A stretch of DNA of 64,000 bases from Fasciolopsis buskii (GCA_008360955.1 LUCM01002179.1:4490-68489), one strand, 5' to 3'. Counted from the stretch's first letter, positions 23,061 to 35,600 are shown. Numbers and translations are program-made. Notes: generated from the sequence alone by a model not told the origin.

Positions 23061-24789
23061 ACAACAACAGATCGAAAAAATTTACACACGGCAATTTCCA
23101 AGAAATGAACAGTAACATTCCGCATACATTTCCTTAACAACACAGATCTGATTCGCATACGCAACACATCAGTCCACATTGGCAAGTTTCAAGCAGCACT
23201 CGTAATGAAAGCAAGACACAGCATTGACAATGACGGAGCCATACGTACCGGTATGTGCTTTACCACCGTCCCCTTTGTGCTTGCTTATCCCCACTTTCGT
23301 TTCTTTAGTCCGCACACGCGAGAACCCAAATGACTGTGACACGTTTGATTCAGCATCTCCGAACGCGGATAAAACAGGCCACCACCAGCAGCTGCGAACA
23401 AAAAAACGTGGAAAATTAAGGTCAGGCGGAGGAACTATGGGCTCAATCATTCCGCTGTTAGAACAAAAGAGAAAAATCTCTGCTGGATCAGGTTGACTCT
23501 AGCAACCAAAGCACACTCGGGCTGCGAAGGAATGGGCCACCTTTTACAATGGGTATGTTTGTCATCAGCTCAGACCTGACCCTGCGAAAGGGGAAACCCC
23601 ACACCGCCCTTGTTCGATAGATAAGCACCTGGCTGCCTTTTGGGCTGCCTAGGGAAGTAGCGCATCGGACTGTCCACTTATGTTTCACCACCAACCCTCT
23701 ATTTTTTAACACACCCCTGTCCTCCCAAACCGCAAACCTGGTACGTATGCTGACGTCTATAACAACTGCCGTCATTCTTCCTTCTCAGTTATTCATGCAA
23801 GCTTACTAAAACTACTATGTGGTACAAGCTGCTATCGTCCTGTTCAAACACAAATCACTGATTCTAATGTTCTCACGCTTCTCCCTTCTATTCTTTCTAC
23901 AAGTTCTCGTGGCAAATCCTGTCCTAGCATATAGCTCACGCTGCCATCCGCAACCCATTCAGTTGTGCTTTTTCCTGGCAGTTGGAAGTAGCAAAACAAT
24001 TTACAGTGGATCCACCGCCAATAACTGATCATGACCAGTTATAACTGATTCCCTGTAGCATGTACACCAGGCCCGTAGACCAGGCTAGTCCCCCAAACGG
24101 AACAAAGTGACTTTATTCTCTTACCATTGCGCTAGCCGTCCATCAGACCACCGTAATCGGCATCTGCGATGATGTTAGAAGATAAAAGAGGAACGCGCTA
24201 CAAATAAGGACCATTAAGCCTAGGACTGACTGAGGAATATACCTTATAGAGAGCAAGCAGACGGTGTCTGCTGCACACGTCCCGTCAACGGAAAACTAAC
24301 GCCTGCGTATTTCAAGACAGTAGTCACGACGCTGTAATCTTTGTAAGAAACTTACTATTATCGCTGTTGATATTTTTTGTTCGATCACTCTGACACCAGC
24401 TGGAACAAATTCCAGACTGCCCTCTCTCTCCGGCTCTTCTCCAGGCCCTCCAGTGACCATAGGTGCAACACAAACTCTCGCCAAAAGCTCTACTCCGTCC
24501 GATGCGCTGGTTGCCCATCTGTGTTGGGAAGCTGCTATCCGGATCTGACGCTAAAGTACCTGGTTTCGTGACCCTAAGATAAACCAAGTAACGCCAATGA
24601 CCGCCTCGGGTGTCTCGTCTCAGGTGAACCATTACGATTGACCAAAACAGCTACTAACACTACTGAAATGCCGCGCAATCCCCAAACCTCGAGACCCCTA
24701 CCGCCACAGAACACCAAAATCTTCGATACTAAACAAGGACAACACACAGGTCATTCATGGCATACGTATTTAAGGATTGATTGTAATTC
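23061..24789. other. Intergenic stretch, nothing recognised
   Basis: Short overlapping open frames on both strands (for example 23169-23450 minus, 23224-23496 plus, 24324-24632 minus) without recognisable domains. No repeat or RNA gene identified. Confidence 0.4.
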
Positions 24790-24970
24790 TTACACGTACC
24801 CGTTTAATCCCCGTCACACATTACAGTCCACTCCCAGCGGCATAAGTCCAGTGACCATTCCTGTAAATTCCATTGTCTCTCCGTCCACAATTCTTCATAT
24901 AATTTCGTCCCGTAAATAGTTTAATGCAGCCTTGAAGGTTTCCCGCTGTTTCACCTTCAGCATTATGAGC
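24790..24970 (-). repeat. Dispersed repeat, copy 2 (family shared with 14148-14332)
   Basis: Same orientation and order of segments as copy 1: TTACACGTAC at the start, then CCCAGCGGCATAAGTCCAG, GTCCACAATTCTTCATAT, CGTCCCGTAAATAG and CCTTGAAGGTTTCCCGCTG. The left edge of similarity is TTACACGTAC in both copies, which suggests a true element boundary. The minus strand reads RNGHWTYAAGSGL. The family is not recognised. Confidence 0.7.
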
Positions 24971-24979
24971 AATAAATTT

Positions 24980-25464
24980 TCCTTGTTGTGGTTTACGATT
25001 TTGCCTGTTTGTCTGATGAATTAGTCAACTGGTGACAGACAAGGCCTATATGCACTTTTGGACTCCAAGTGGCATTTTGTGCCGAAACAGAAGATGTGGC
25101 TTCGTTTTGACCACTATGGGTGCATGAATTAAAGAATGGTCATTAGGAAATCACACAAGGCACGTGTGGTAGATCTCATACAGTATCCAGTGAACAGGTG
25201 GCGAGCAAATTTAGCCGTGCTTGCATGTACATGCTAATTGTAGACAAACTAAATAAAATTGTGGGACACGAGTTAACCCCACGGTGATGAGAAGCGGCGG
25301 ATTGGTAATACCTGGAACCAGGCATCTTTGTACCATAATAATGTGAGGCAAAGGCAGAAGGCAAAGGTATTAAGCAGTAGGGCTGGCTAGCGCCGTTCTG
25401 AGAACTTAGTGAAAGCACAAACTAATGGGTAAAAGAGGGTTTGAGTAAACTGTTGCTTATGCAT
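24980..25464. other. Short intergenic stretch, nothing recognised
   Basis: No gene, RNA or transposon motif was seen. Open frames are short. Confidence 0.4.
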
Positions 25465-27335
25465 CGATGGTATTCGCTGGTACTATCCTTCGGTTAGTGA
25501 AGTCGTGTGCGATAGGACTGGAGAGCTCACCCTTGATAGACAACAAAGGTTGGGCCGTTGGATAGAGCACTTAAAGAATCAGTTTAGCTGGCCACAGGTG
25601 TTTAGTCCGAAGTCTGCACCTGCGCATCCTTGGGTGGTGTCACTTGATCCCCCAAAGGAAGTCCAAGTGCGGTCGAATATTCGGGTTCTGAAGATCGGAA
25701 AGGCAGCCGGTCCCAACGACCTTCCCGCAGTTGTTTTCAAATTGAGCAGGGAAGCTCTGGTGAAATCACTTACCACCTTGCTTCGTGTTATTTGGAACGA
25801 AGAGCGTATCCCGCTATCGTGGGGTGAGTCACTGATTATACCCATCTTCGAGAAGGGCACACGGAGTGATTGCAGCAATCATCGTGGGATTAGTTTAATT
25901 CCGATAGTTACTAAGGTGTTAGCTTCGATAATGCTGCACAGTTTGACACCGATTCGCGAGATTAATATCCGCGAACTGCAGGCTGGATTTCGTCCAGGTT
26001 GAGATTGCATCGACTAGATATTCACTCTCCGACAGATACTCGAAATGCGCCACACACACCGGCGCCCTACGATCGTAGTCTTTCTCGACTTGAAAGGCGC
26101 TTTCGACTCGGTGGATCGACCAGCACCACTCAGTGCTCTCCACCGGAAGAGTATGCCAACGAAGTTTGTGAACCTGTTGCGGGCATTGTACTCGCATACC
26201 TATGGTCCCGTTAGGGTATATGGTAAACTATCACGTTCTTTCCAAAAGACTGGTGGCGTTTGACAAGGTTGTCCCATCTCTCCATTCTTGTTCATCTTTG
26301 CCGTGGATGAAAGAAAGTAGAATGCTTTAGATCTCTAAGATGTAAGGGTCGAACTGGGAAATGATGCGATATGTGGCTTATATTATGCAGATGACTTCGT
26401 GTGCCTGTTCGAGCCTGCGGACCATGCACAACGCGCATAAGATCGGCTCTCGGGGTGTAGCTGAGTTTGGCATGCGCTTTAAATTGTAAAGTGCTGTTAC
26501 GGGATTGGACGACACTAGCGCCGAACGTGATAGTAGATTGAGAAGAAGCAACGATTGTGGACCGTTTCATCTACCTTTGTAGGTGCCGTCGAATGATAGT
26601 AGAATGGTAGTAGAGGCTGACACGCGTATATCCAAGGCTCGGGCAACTCCCGTTTGATCAGAACATGTTTGCCGCCTGCCTGGTCCTTCGATGGAGTTTA
26701 AAGGTTTTGTGGACTGTACCGCATTTCGCTCAGTTCCAGCGTACAGTTGTGTTACGTGAATTATGCTTATGGGAGATATTCGTCGGTTCCAGGTTTTCGA
26801 CCACCGATATTAGTTATTATGGCTAGGATTGAATGCAGTGACCTGGTGGTTTGGGGATTTCAATTCTGAGTACAGATTATCTCAGTTTATGAAAATTAGT
26901 AAACTACGGTGGTTGGGTCACGTGTTGCTTATGGCGAACACTCGTCCACCCTACCGCGTCCTATTTTGGGTTTCCCTCAAAGATTGAAAGAAGCCATGTG
27001 GAGCTCAGCAGATGACGTGACAAATTGGAATGAGAAAAGTCACAACGAACATAGGTAAACTAGGTATCTCACGTCTTCCTGGTTGGGGTCCGAAGTACCC
27101 GTGAACCAGTGACGATCGTGTTGTCATTTTCTGTTGAATCAAACGGGTTGAAATAGTGCGTTTGTACATTTAAACTGTATTCACTGTGTTGGCTACAGTG
27201 GTATCTTATCTTTTCCCACCTGTGTAGGTCCACTTCCTGTTATCCTTCATATCGCTATTTGTGGCAACGTAAGTCTGAAGAAAATCCCTCGGTCAGTGGA
27301 GCATGTCTTGCTGTTTATGGCCGAAGAATGGTGAG
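25465..27335 (+). mobile_element. RTE-type LINE, 5'-truncated, RT to 3' end, frameshifted
   Basis: The most complete plus-strand RTE copy. A 165-codon frame (25505-26002) holds the start of the reverse transcriptase: IRVLKIGKAAGPNDLPAVVF, WGESLIIPIFEKGTRSDC, NHRGISLIPIVTKVL and LQAGFRPG. After a frameshift comes IVVFLDLKGAFDSVDRPA (26045-26263), then a stop, QGCPISPFLF-like codons, and YYADDFVCLFEPADHAQ near 26385 (the YADD active site is intact). Further on, the WLGHVLLMANTRPPY region near 26915 and the family 3' untranslated sequence follow to about 27335. The endonuclease domain is missing, as expected for 5' truncation, and several stops show it is dead. Confidence 0.9.
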
Positions 27336-30300
27336 GTGCACCGGTATTTATGTCGACAGTTTTAGACAGCTGCTAGCAGGAGCTTTTCGGACGTCTACGT
27401 GTGGAACACAAGCTATGGTCTTCTAATACCGGTGGATGAGTATTTTTCATTTATCTTGGGGGAAGAAGGAATCTTCATGAATTTTTGCACCTCCGGGTGA
27501 AATGTTTTCTGTTCACCGGTATATCCGCGGATGTGGATGTCTAACCAGGGCATGTCTGCAGTTAGCATGTTATTCTGCTTGGGCTATGAACTATTGATTG
27601 CTGTCAAGGGCTACCTGCTGCGTTTCTGGCGTTTAATTTGAAGTTTTAGAAAACCGATTTATAAGCACTTGACGAATGCTCAAGAGCTGTTGCATGGACA
27701 TCGTCTACTGGTTTGCGGAAGTAGGTGGAATACAAGAAAATTTGGTTTGGTGATACCGATAAAGACAGGAGTTTTTGGAAGGAGAGTATTTTCAGGTATA
27801 GAGACTGGTATGGATAACAGGGCTACCGGCTCCATTTGGGCGTCAGTAGTCCAGAAGGATGGCCTACCTCCACTGCCTTCTGAATAGAATGTGATGCTTT
27901 CCGGCGTTGTCCTTTGGCGAGGTCGTTAGCCTCCTTCGGACTTTTATTTCGAGGAACTTCTTTGCCCTGAATGTATTTGCCACTTATCGGAGCTCCTTTG
28001 AGTAAACTTCGGTTGGATTCTCCGAAGGCGATATGTATATTCGCAGTCAGCACAAACGCCTCCAAAACTTCCCGAAACAGTTCCCAAACGTACCCCCAAA
28101 CGACCCCAAATGGACCTCTTTGAAACAAAAATACTACCGTTTTCGGTCGTTTTCGAATTTGCCCGAAATCGGTCCCTGTAGTCGCAAGTAACCCCAGATT
28201 GGAACGCCTTAGTCGAATTTCCTAACTAATTTATTCGCCTGCTTGTAATGCCTAAGGCGAATTTAAAATCCACCACTTAATTCAAGCTGTAACGTTTCGA
28301 CGTGCATTTTTAACATTCGCGTTGCACCACGCGCATAACCATTACCTTCAGGAATAATCAAAAATCCTTGGCATATGTATGCATCTATTATTAAAAATTC
28401 AGGAAGTATAATGTACAGTTTAGGAAGATTTCTCCGGTTTCAGCTTATTTTGTTAGTCGATCATTGGTGAAAAATGTTTCTGCAACTTTTCCATTCTGGA
28501 AATGGAAAATGGCACCATTAAGTCACTAGATGGGAGGAGGATGCTTATGGGGCAACACAAACAGATAGTAGCAAACGTTATATGTGGCCGCAGAAATGAA
28601 GCCGCGCAATATATATATATGCATTTCAAATCGACAGATATGTATGTCATCATTGTTTTCACTTCGGATATATATCCCATTTTTTAATGATTACTTCAAA
28701 AGTAGCTAGCAAGTGACCCACCGCTGTCACGGAAAAATGAACACTAATGCTCCTTGAGTTTCTGAGTTCGTCTTGAGCGGAGTACCTGCAGTGTTGGACA
28801 CACTTCCTCAATTTTTCTCACACTGCTTGTGCAGTGGCTCCTGGGTAATCTATATGGCAAGTCTTGGACTCACCTATTACCGACGCGCAAACTTTCGTGC
28901 CAGACAGAGATTTCTCCATGGGCACCTTTAATACTTAGTTGACCCAAGACGGATGCTGTCATTAAATGACGCATGACATCCCGAGTTCCTTCATCGAATG
29001 TTCAGAAATTTGGCCTGAAAAATTAATGGAATTTTAACACACGGCCGTAGTGAATGGGGTGCTTTTCTTTAAGATTAGCGAACTCGGACAAAGTATCCAC
29101 CCATTCGTTTGACTGTGGCCAGGAATCTATAATGATATGCCGCAAAATTAGCAATTCAGCCTTCATTTCTAGCAGTTGGTCCTTTACGGAGACCTGCGCT
29201 GCTTAAGATCTCTAGATGCCGCATTTGGGAAGCCAAGTTGAATATGCTTGAAGATACCCACAGTTTTCCTCATCGTGTGCCGTCGCCATCCTAGCAGAGT
29301 CTGTGGGTCCACAGATAATTCGGGATGAATTTGCCTAAATCTTTAAGCATGGTTCTGGTTGCACCCACTGATAACTGCATCTGCAAAGCCGCTTGATGCA
29401 CGACAGTAATAATGGACATCTCAGTAACCAGGTCTGTTTACAGCAAAAGTTTGATTCCCAAGTATAACTGGCCTTTAACGTCCATACTAATGCTTTGTGA
29501 TTGGACCAGGGTTTCTGCGTTGGAAGCTAAAATTACATATTGTTACTATATGAACTATCTAATTTACGGATGTCCTGTGCTGGATCATTTAATCAAGACT
29601 CGACTGCGAGGCTAGTTGAGGTGGCAGTTCGATCCTCTATTTCCTTGTCACTACAATCAATTAGTGACACACAAAACTGTTATAAAAGTAAAAGCTCCCC
29701 GAGGTATCTGGCGCTTCATTCGCACATACCATGGAAGTTTGCACACTTACATCCACTAAATCTCCGCAGCTTACGTCTGATTTAGGAGACGTTGTGCTAT
29801 CGCATATTTATTGTCGGCAACGAAAAGTCTTAGAACCCACCGCACAGATCTCTGATTCATTGTTCATAATCTGAGGGCTGTAGTTGTTCTAGCAGGGCGC
29901 GAGCAACTCTCAGCGCTTCCTTCCTTCGTTTTTACATCGATATTCTGGAATGCACACAGATGTATATACACGACCTGGGGCTATTCGTACACTCATTCCT
30001 CGACGTAATATTCGTAACGGAATCTCTACACAGCGAAACATTACATAGAAACTGATATCATGCACTCTTGACATGTACACAAGGAAAAAAAAGAAACTGG
30101 AAAATGAAATGACAGGGAAATAAATTAGGTAATGATATCCAGGAAACCACCTCAGACATGAATCTAACAAGCAAATTTTGCAACTGGGTGTCTAATAAAT
30201 GTTGTTCCCACATCTAGGTGAGTTCCGTAAACCGAATAATGTCATTCTCAGTGGATAGCATCCATGTGATCCACAGTAATATACATTGGAAAACAAGTAA

Positions 30301-33300
30301 GTTTTACGAATGCGAGAGCGTAATTAAACACTCAGTGATAAAGATAATTTGTAAACATAAACTCAGCCCGAATCTCACATCTTCGTTCAAATAAATGTTT
30401 TGGTTTCAACTGTATTGACTAGGTTGGGGCTAGCTCTGTTTGTCATTTTCTGACCGCAGCTAGAGGGGCAACGTCTAATTATTCTGTAGCCACAGGGCAA
30501 AAGGTCTTCATAGGGGATTTTAAAAGAATTCCGGAATGCGATCCCAAAAATGTCTTCCTTCGGGTTCTGAAGCCGCGGTCGACAAAGTCTCACAAATCGA
30601 TGAAATAGAGAAGATTCAAGTCAACAGTCAGAAGCAAGCACAGTATTGTGTAGACTGCAGGGCCGAAATAACACCGAGAAGACAATACGCGCACATGCAA
30701 ATCACTTCACTGAGGTGTCAACTGTTAGAAGCGGTTTGAAAGCGAGGACTCAAAAGGCCGACACGGGCGGAAAAGCACTGATCTCGTGAGCGATAAAACG
30801 ATTGCGACCAAGTAAGATTGAGTTCAAGCGTGAAAGCAGGAATCAAGGAAAATGATGCCCGAAAACAACCGGTGAGACAATTGAAACTTTTAAGCAGATT
30901 TCAATGTCCAAAAGAGAACAGATGAAGTTTTATCACCTTGGGATTCAGAGATCCTGTCAATACTCAAGTAAGAACATCCGACAGACGATAGGACTAACGT
31001 GGCTCAAATTTGAGGTTACTCGGATCATTTTTGCAGGGAATAGTATTCTTCTTTACACACCAAATGATTGATAGTTAAATGGATAAACCCCATGATCACC
31101 AGACAAGTAACAAGGATTGTAAAACGTTAGAAGAACCGTGCCCTTAAGAAAAAACTTGTGAGGGAATGGTAGTTTAATCGGTCTCATTGGTTATCGGTGA
31201 TGGAACGATGTTGAACCGTGTCGGACAAATCACAATCAATACACAGGCCCGGATATAATGCGATTTCGTCAGCCAAAATGCGAGTACACACCACAAGACC
31301 AGAATGAAACCACTTTATCCTATTGAATACCGGCTGCCAGCAGACACAGCTGAGTGATTAGAACGTGAGAGTGTGGATATACAAACTGCAAAAGTTACAT
31401 TGTTATTGGCAATATCCAATCAAGATAAGCAGCCCGGATTTGAAAATGACTTGAAACGAAAAGGTGGACTGCGCCAAACGAGATAGACTAATCAAGGAGA
31501 TATCCTGACAAACGATGAAATAATGGCAGTTGCACGGGCGCAAATATGGCAGCAAATTAACCGTAAAATATGCAATGTTTTCACTTAACAAAACGAGATT
31601 TGGTACCGGCTGACTTTGGTTATTCTAACTTGCACTAGTGGGGACGGATGATAGAAATCTACAGCTAGGATTGGCTAATTGGAGAGGAGAATTCGGAACA
31701 GTTATTGGATTTTACACAACGCGACTCATTGGTTTTTCTTTCAAGAAGAGTCAGACTGGGAGTGGTGGGGAATAAATTAGGCGAAAATGTATTCAAGGTT
31801 TCCTGGTCCCGACTAACAACAAGAGTGAAATGCAAATCGCGACTTCTGGGAATGGATATCTTTTACGTACGGCTGGCAGGCTGTATACTGAAGCGTCGTC
31901 AAAAGAAGACAATTTCAGGAACAACAAAAGAAGTTGAGAAGAACAATACATAACATGGTATCGACAAAAAAGAGAGCGAAGCGATCTCCAACTGATAACC
32001 AAAGGACTGGAGTGGAAAATAAGGTAGTGTCGTACATCAAATTTCGGACGAATTTGAGCTTTTACACTAAAGCTGATGTATATGAATGAAGACCGTCTGG
32101 CAAATTATAGAAGACCAGTCTTACTCACGGCAGGAAAACTATGGCAAGGAGGTAGATCAACAAAAGATCTAGTAAATGCAGTAGATCTGTCGATCTTGTC
32201 AAGATCTTCTCAAGTTCAAAACTGCGTGGTTCAGTGAAGACAATAAAGTTTCAACCAATATCGGAGATTTCGCTCATATAAGAAGGCCAACGCTGTTGAA
32301 TCCCATCATCGACAAAACTAAAGACGGAGTTTCAGATGACAGATGAGAGGCCACTGATAAAGATCAGAATGTGAGTGAGCAGAGGAACGGAACCTTGAGT
32401 AATGTCAGTATTTATGGTCACGTGTCTTCACTGGACTCCAAAGATTCACATGGGGGTTGTCTGGTAGCTGAGGCTAATTGGCATCCACGGCGCTAAGAAG
32501 GTTGGTAAGTCAACCGCAAGCGGCAATGAATGGAAATATCGTGCCAGTAGCAGTTGAAAGTTTTTAATACATCGATGGAAACCAAATACGTTTCTCCGCA
32601 GTTATCATAAGCTGCAGAGTAGGAATGTGATACCCCGGATAACGACCTGGCGAGATGAAGGAGTCAAAATCCATGCTGAAGGTCGTTGGGTAACCCTCCA
32701 ATAAATTGACCTGGATGATCAGTAACAACATTCATCGTAGCTGGCGAAATCATACAGTTAGAGCAAAAGGATCGGTAATTGTTGGGGTCATGGGAGTCAT
32801 CGTTCTGGGGATTCAAAAAAAGCAATTTCTTTCCCTGTTCGGTCGAAGCTCCAGATTACAGAATAACGTAAAAGAAACGGCGCGGAAAGCTAATTCAAAA
32901 CTGCGCTTTCTGAGAACGATAAGTGAAATACCATCCTTGCAAGGCGGCTTGATATTGCCTAATACTTGTTGGTTCTGGTGAATTTTTTCGCTGGTGATAG
33001 GCAGACGCAACTGACTAGTGAGAAGTAGTAAAAGTTGGAAAACGGGATACCTCAGCAGAATGTAATGCGAAGCAAATTTTGAGACGATAGCCACATTCTT
33101 CCTATGAGTAGTATAACAGAATCGTCGAAGTTGCAAATAGAGACAGAAAGTAAACAAGGCAGAAGTCATGGGTAAACGCCACAAAAGGAGGAGATAAAAA
33201 TGGACAGTTGCCTCTGAATCACCCGTTTTTGGCATGAACAGAACGATCAGGAAATTGGGCAAGATGTCGTATCTACTGTCGTAGGGCAGAGTTCTTTGGT

Positions 33301-34397
33301 CACACCCGACAATCAAACTCATAGTAGAATCATTCGTTGAAAAGCAGTATACTTAAGTTGGAGAAAATTGTTATGAATAGGCATATTCCACAGAGCATAA
33401 TTAGAAAAGGGATGAAAATTTCCGATGATAAACAACCTTCTTCTCAGGAGTAGGAAGACAGAAAATCAAAAATATCTAAATTAGCTAGGTCGCAGTGCTG
33501 AAAGTTTTGTTTCGAGCTGCATTGAGGAGGACGAAGAAAGTAAGAAAGGAGATGAGATAGCGACCAGATAAAAAGCACTGCCAAAATAGGAAGATGAAAT
33601 GGAAGTGTGAACAAAGCGAAGGGCACAATCGTCAGCCCGATTGAGAATGTGGACGGGGACGTCAACAAGTTAACTCAGGCTGTTTAATAAAATGATGGTT
33701 TCGGCTTACCGTTCCAAAACGGGTATGCCTGGAGATGGCAAAAGCTAATCGGTGTTATGGAAATTAAAATCACCAATCTGATAACTGGATTCAAATGCAA
33801 ACAGATTTTGAAAGTCCGGAGATAAAAAATGAAAATGAAAGAAATGACGAAATGTGAGAAACGATAGACAATGCGGAAATGTTAATTAAGTGTGTTTCAA
33901 CCACTTTAGTTGGAATTTGTGGCCAGATGAGTATAGTTAAGATTTTCGAGAAAGACATTGACTGACAGGTGGATGCAAGAACACACAGAATTCGGGGAAA
34001 AGGGGATGGAGATAGTATTCGGGATGCTGACAAAGTAGGATCAGGTGTGATTAGTAAGTTACCTGGTGCTGTTACAAGAGTGGACTGGTTCCAAGTGGAA
34101 CTTTGCACTTGCTTGCACTGGACAAATATGAACGTTTTATCACGCTTCAAATTCCAAAGCCGTTTCACTGCCTTAGTGTGCATTGATGGAAACTGCAGAA
34201 AATCTAACCTCACAGGTACTTCGCTTGGAGTTGTTGCTTACTAAATACCAGAGTATCCTAGTGGAAAAAAATCACGTTGTCAGAGGAATCCTTACGCACA
34301 GAATACCGGGGTTAGTCGTCATTTGCTTGAGTGGACGATCGACTACCAAAAAAGAACTGCTTTTTGTTTCACTAAAAACGGTAACTATTTCAGCATT
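27336..34397. other. 7-kb stretch without recognised genes
   Basis: Only short open frames; the longest is a minus-strand 169-codon frame at 32813-33322 without a known motif. A (TA)n run is at 28609-28620. From about 30500 to 34250 the plus strand is purine-rich, with many GAAAA and AGGA words, which could reflect an old retroelement or intronic strand bias. I cannot assign it. Confidence 0.35.
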
Positions 34398-34550
34398 TTA
34401 GTAGTAGGAGATTGAATGTTTTCATGAAATAACTTACTATGTGATATCATCGATCAACTGACCATAAAGAAACCATGGAAGCTCTGAACGGTTTGTTGAA
34501 CTTCACCACATGAACACATTCAATTTCCTATTACTAACATGTACCAAGTA
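34398..34550 (-). repeat. Hammerhead-SINE body without the tRNA/ribozyme module
   Basis: 34398-34480 matches, on the minus strand, the body that follows the ribozyme at 34850-34908 (TTCCATGGTTTCTTTATGG...). It is followed directly by the 30-bp arm at 34481-34510. Another piece at 34516-34548 (CACATTCAATTTCCTATTACTAACATGTACCAAG) is the 3' terminus of the same family in plus orientation. The copy therefore carries body and flank, but lacks the 133 bases of tRNA-like head plus ribozyme present in the neighbouring copy. Confidence 0.65.
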
Positions 34551-34716
34551 ATCAAGCTCTGTAGGTCATATCCAAAGCATTCGTCGTACTTAGGCTACCT
34601 GCAGAGAAGTCATCTATCAGTGGGGGTCGATCGCTGTTAGCTAGCGGACAGTAACCGTGCAAACCAGTGACGGATAGGTACAACATTGTGGTGAAGTTCA
34701 ACAAACCGTTCAGAGC
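34481..34716. repeat. Perfect 30-bp inverted repeat, arms 34481-34510 and 34687-34716
   Basis: The left arm starts GCTCTGAACGGTTTG and the right arm ends CAAACCGTTCAGAGC; all 30 positions are complementary. The spacer is 176 bp. Sequence outside the arms on the left pairs with sequence beyond the ribozyme on the right, so the arms are part of a larger, interrupted inverted duplication. Confidence 0.95.
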
Positions 34717-34908
34717 CTGCCCGGTAGCGTAATGGCTAAGGCGTTCGACTCAGAATCGTTCGTCCTTGTTCGGGTTCGCGTCCCAGCTCGGGCGCGGTCC
34801 ATATGCACTGCTGATGACTCCTAACAAGGATGAAACAGCTGTACAGTGCTTCCATGGTTTCTTTATGGTGAGTTGAGCGATGGTATCACATGGTGAATTA
34901 TTTCAGCA
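34715..34908 (+). mobile_element. tRNA-derived SINE with hammerhead ribozyme, copy A
   Basis: The head (34719-34793) is tRNA-like: GCCCGG... acceptor start, A-box-like TAGCGTAATGG (34725-34735), an anticodon-loop-like CTCAGAA (suggesting Leu-CAG ancestry), and B-box-like GGTTCGCGTCC (34773-34783) before a CTCGGGC closing strand. It is followed by a 45-nt hammerhead (34805-34849) and a body that recurs at 62389-62470. Such RNA polymerase III units propagate using LINE enzymes supplied in trans; the partner here is unknown. Layout resembles the schistosome Sm-alpha repeats. Confidence 0.8.
34805..34849 (+). ncRNA. Hammerhead ribozyme, copy A
   Basis: Layout 5' to 3': stem I strand GCACTG (34805-34810); core CTGATGA (34811-34817); stem II CTCCTAACAAGGAT (34818-34831) pairing TCCT with AGGA; core GAAA (34832-34835); minimal stem III (AC with GT around AGCT); cleavage-site nucleotide A at 34843 after T16.1; stem I return strand CAGTGC (34844-34849). 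Stem I is fully complementary. All invariant core bases (C3-A9, G12-A15.1, U16.1) are present. The usual G10.1-C11.1 pair is C-T, which would weaken it; a C-to-T change at a GACGAAA CpG could explain the T. Self-cleavage has not been shown. Confidence 0.8.
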
Positions 34909-35469
34909 TTATCTGCAAAATTATAACAAAACGCCTGGCAGAAGTGGTTCACAGTTTGTACCGCAAATATGTCGAATATTCCTGCGCAAAGGAAGATAGA
35001 AATTCTGCATTTTACTAGGCTGATGTGTACAGTGGAGTGGCCTACAGTAGTGCCTCGAAGATTACTCTTCAAGCTTTTGCGCGGTCGGATCACATGATCA
35101 TATCGTGCAGTGAAAGTTAATGGTTTACTTTTACATGATCCATGCATGGGAATTTCGAATCTAATAAAACCTTCGTTGGTATGCCGACCGGATCACGGAA
35201 CTCAGCTGATTTGTTATGCACATGCGCATACTGAAGTTGTACTTGTCGCCATAAACTGCAGCTTTCCTCCACATATTAGTGAGAGTCCATTTTATTTCCT
35301 TTGTGCTGTTCACTTGTAGACCATATCGACTCATTTGCTGCGTCACCATAGTTCAGGATAACATCAGGTGATGCAAAACGTGGGCGTTGTGGCATTGACA
35401 CCATAGTTACTTAATGAACTCCTCGTTCTTTGTTTCACCTTTAGTTTGGTAGTTCGCTAAACTAGAATA

Positions 35470-35600
35470 GCCGACGGTGGCCAAGCGGATGAGGTCGTGG
35501 CGTTTGGACGTGAAGGTCGCCAGTTCGTATCGTCCCGCCGCCGGTCGACTTCCCCACCTGGCAGCTTTCTGTTGGCTGTGGCTCCCTTCCTGAAGAATGA
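35470..35600 (+). repeat. Second kind of tRNA-like SINE
   Basis: GCCGACGGTGGCCAAGCGGATGAGG contains an A-box-like TGGCCAAGCGG (35478-35488). AGTTCGTATC at 35522-35531 is a near B box. The spacing fits a tRNA with Leu or Ser-like features. The following CCGCCGGTCGACTTCCCCACC segment has no ribozyme core. It differs from the hammerhead SINE head, so it is probably a separate family or a diverged tRNA-derived copy. Not a functional tRNA gene, because the acceptor strands do not pair. Confidence 0.5.

Noticed and set aside
23000..24000. CRISPR-like or prokaryotic operon structures in the window
   Set aside because: No regularly spaced repeats, no ribosome-binding sites or gene strings; the intron-containing gene and the transposons show a eukaryotic genome.
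34719..34793. Functional tRNA-Leu gene
   Set aside because: Acceptor and anticodon stems do not pair properly, the variable arm is wrong, and the unit continues directly into the ribozyme, so it is a SINE head.
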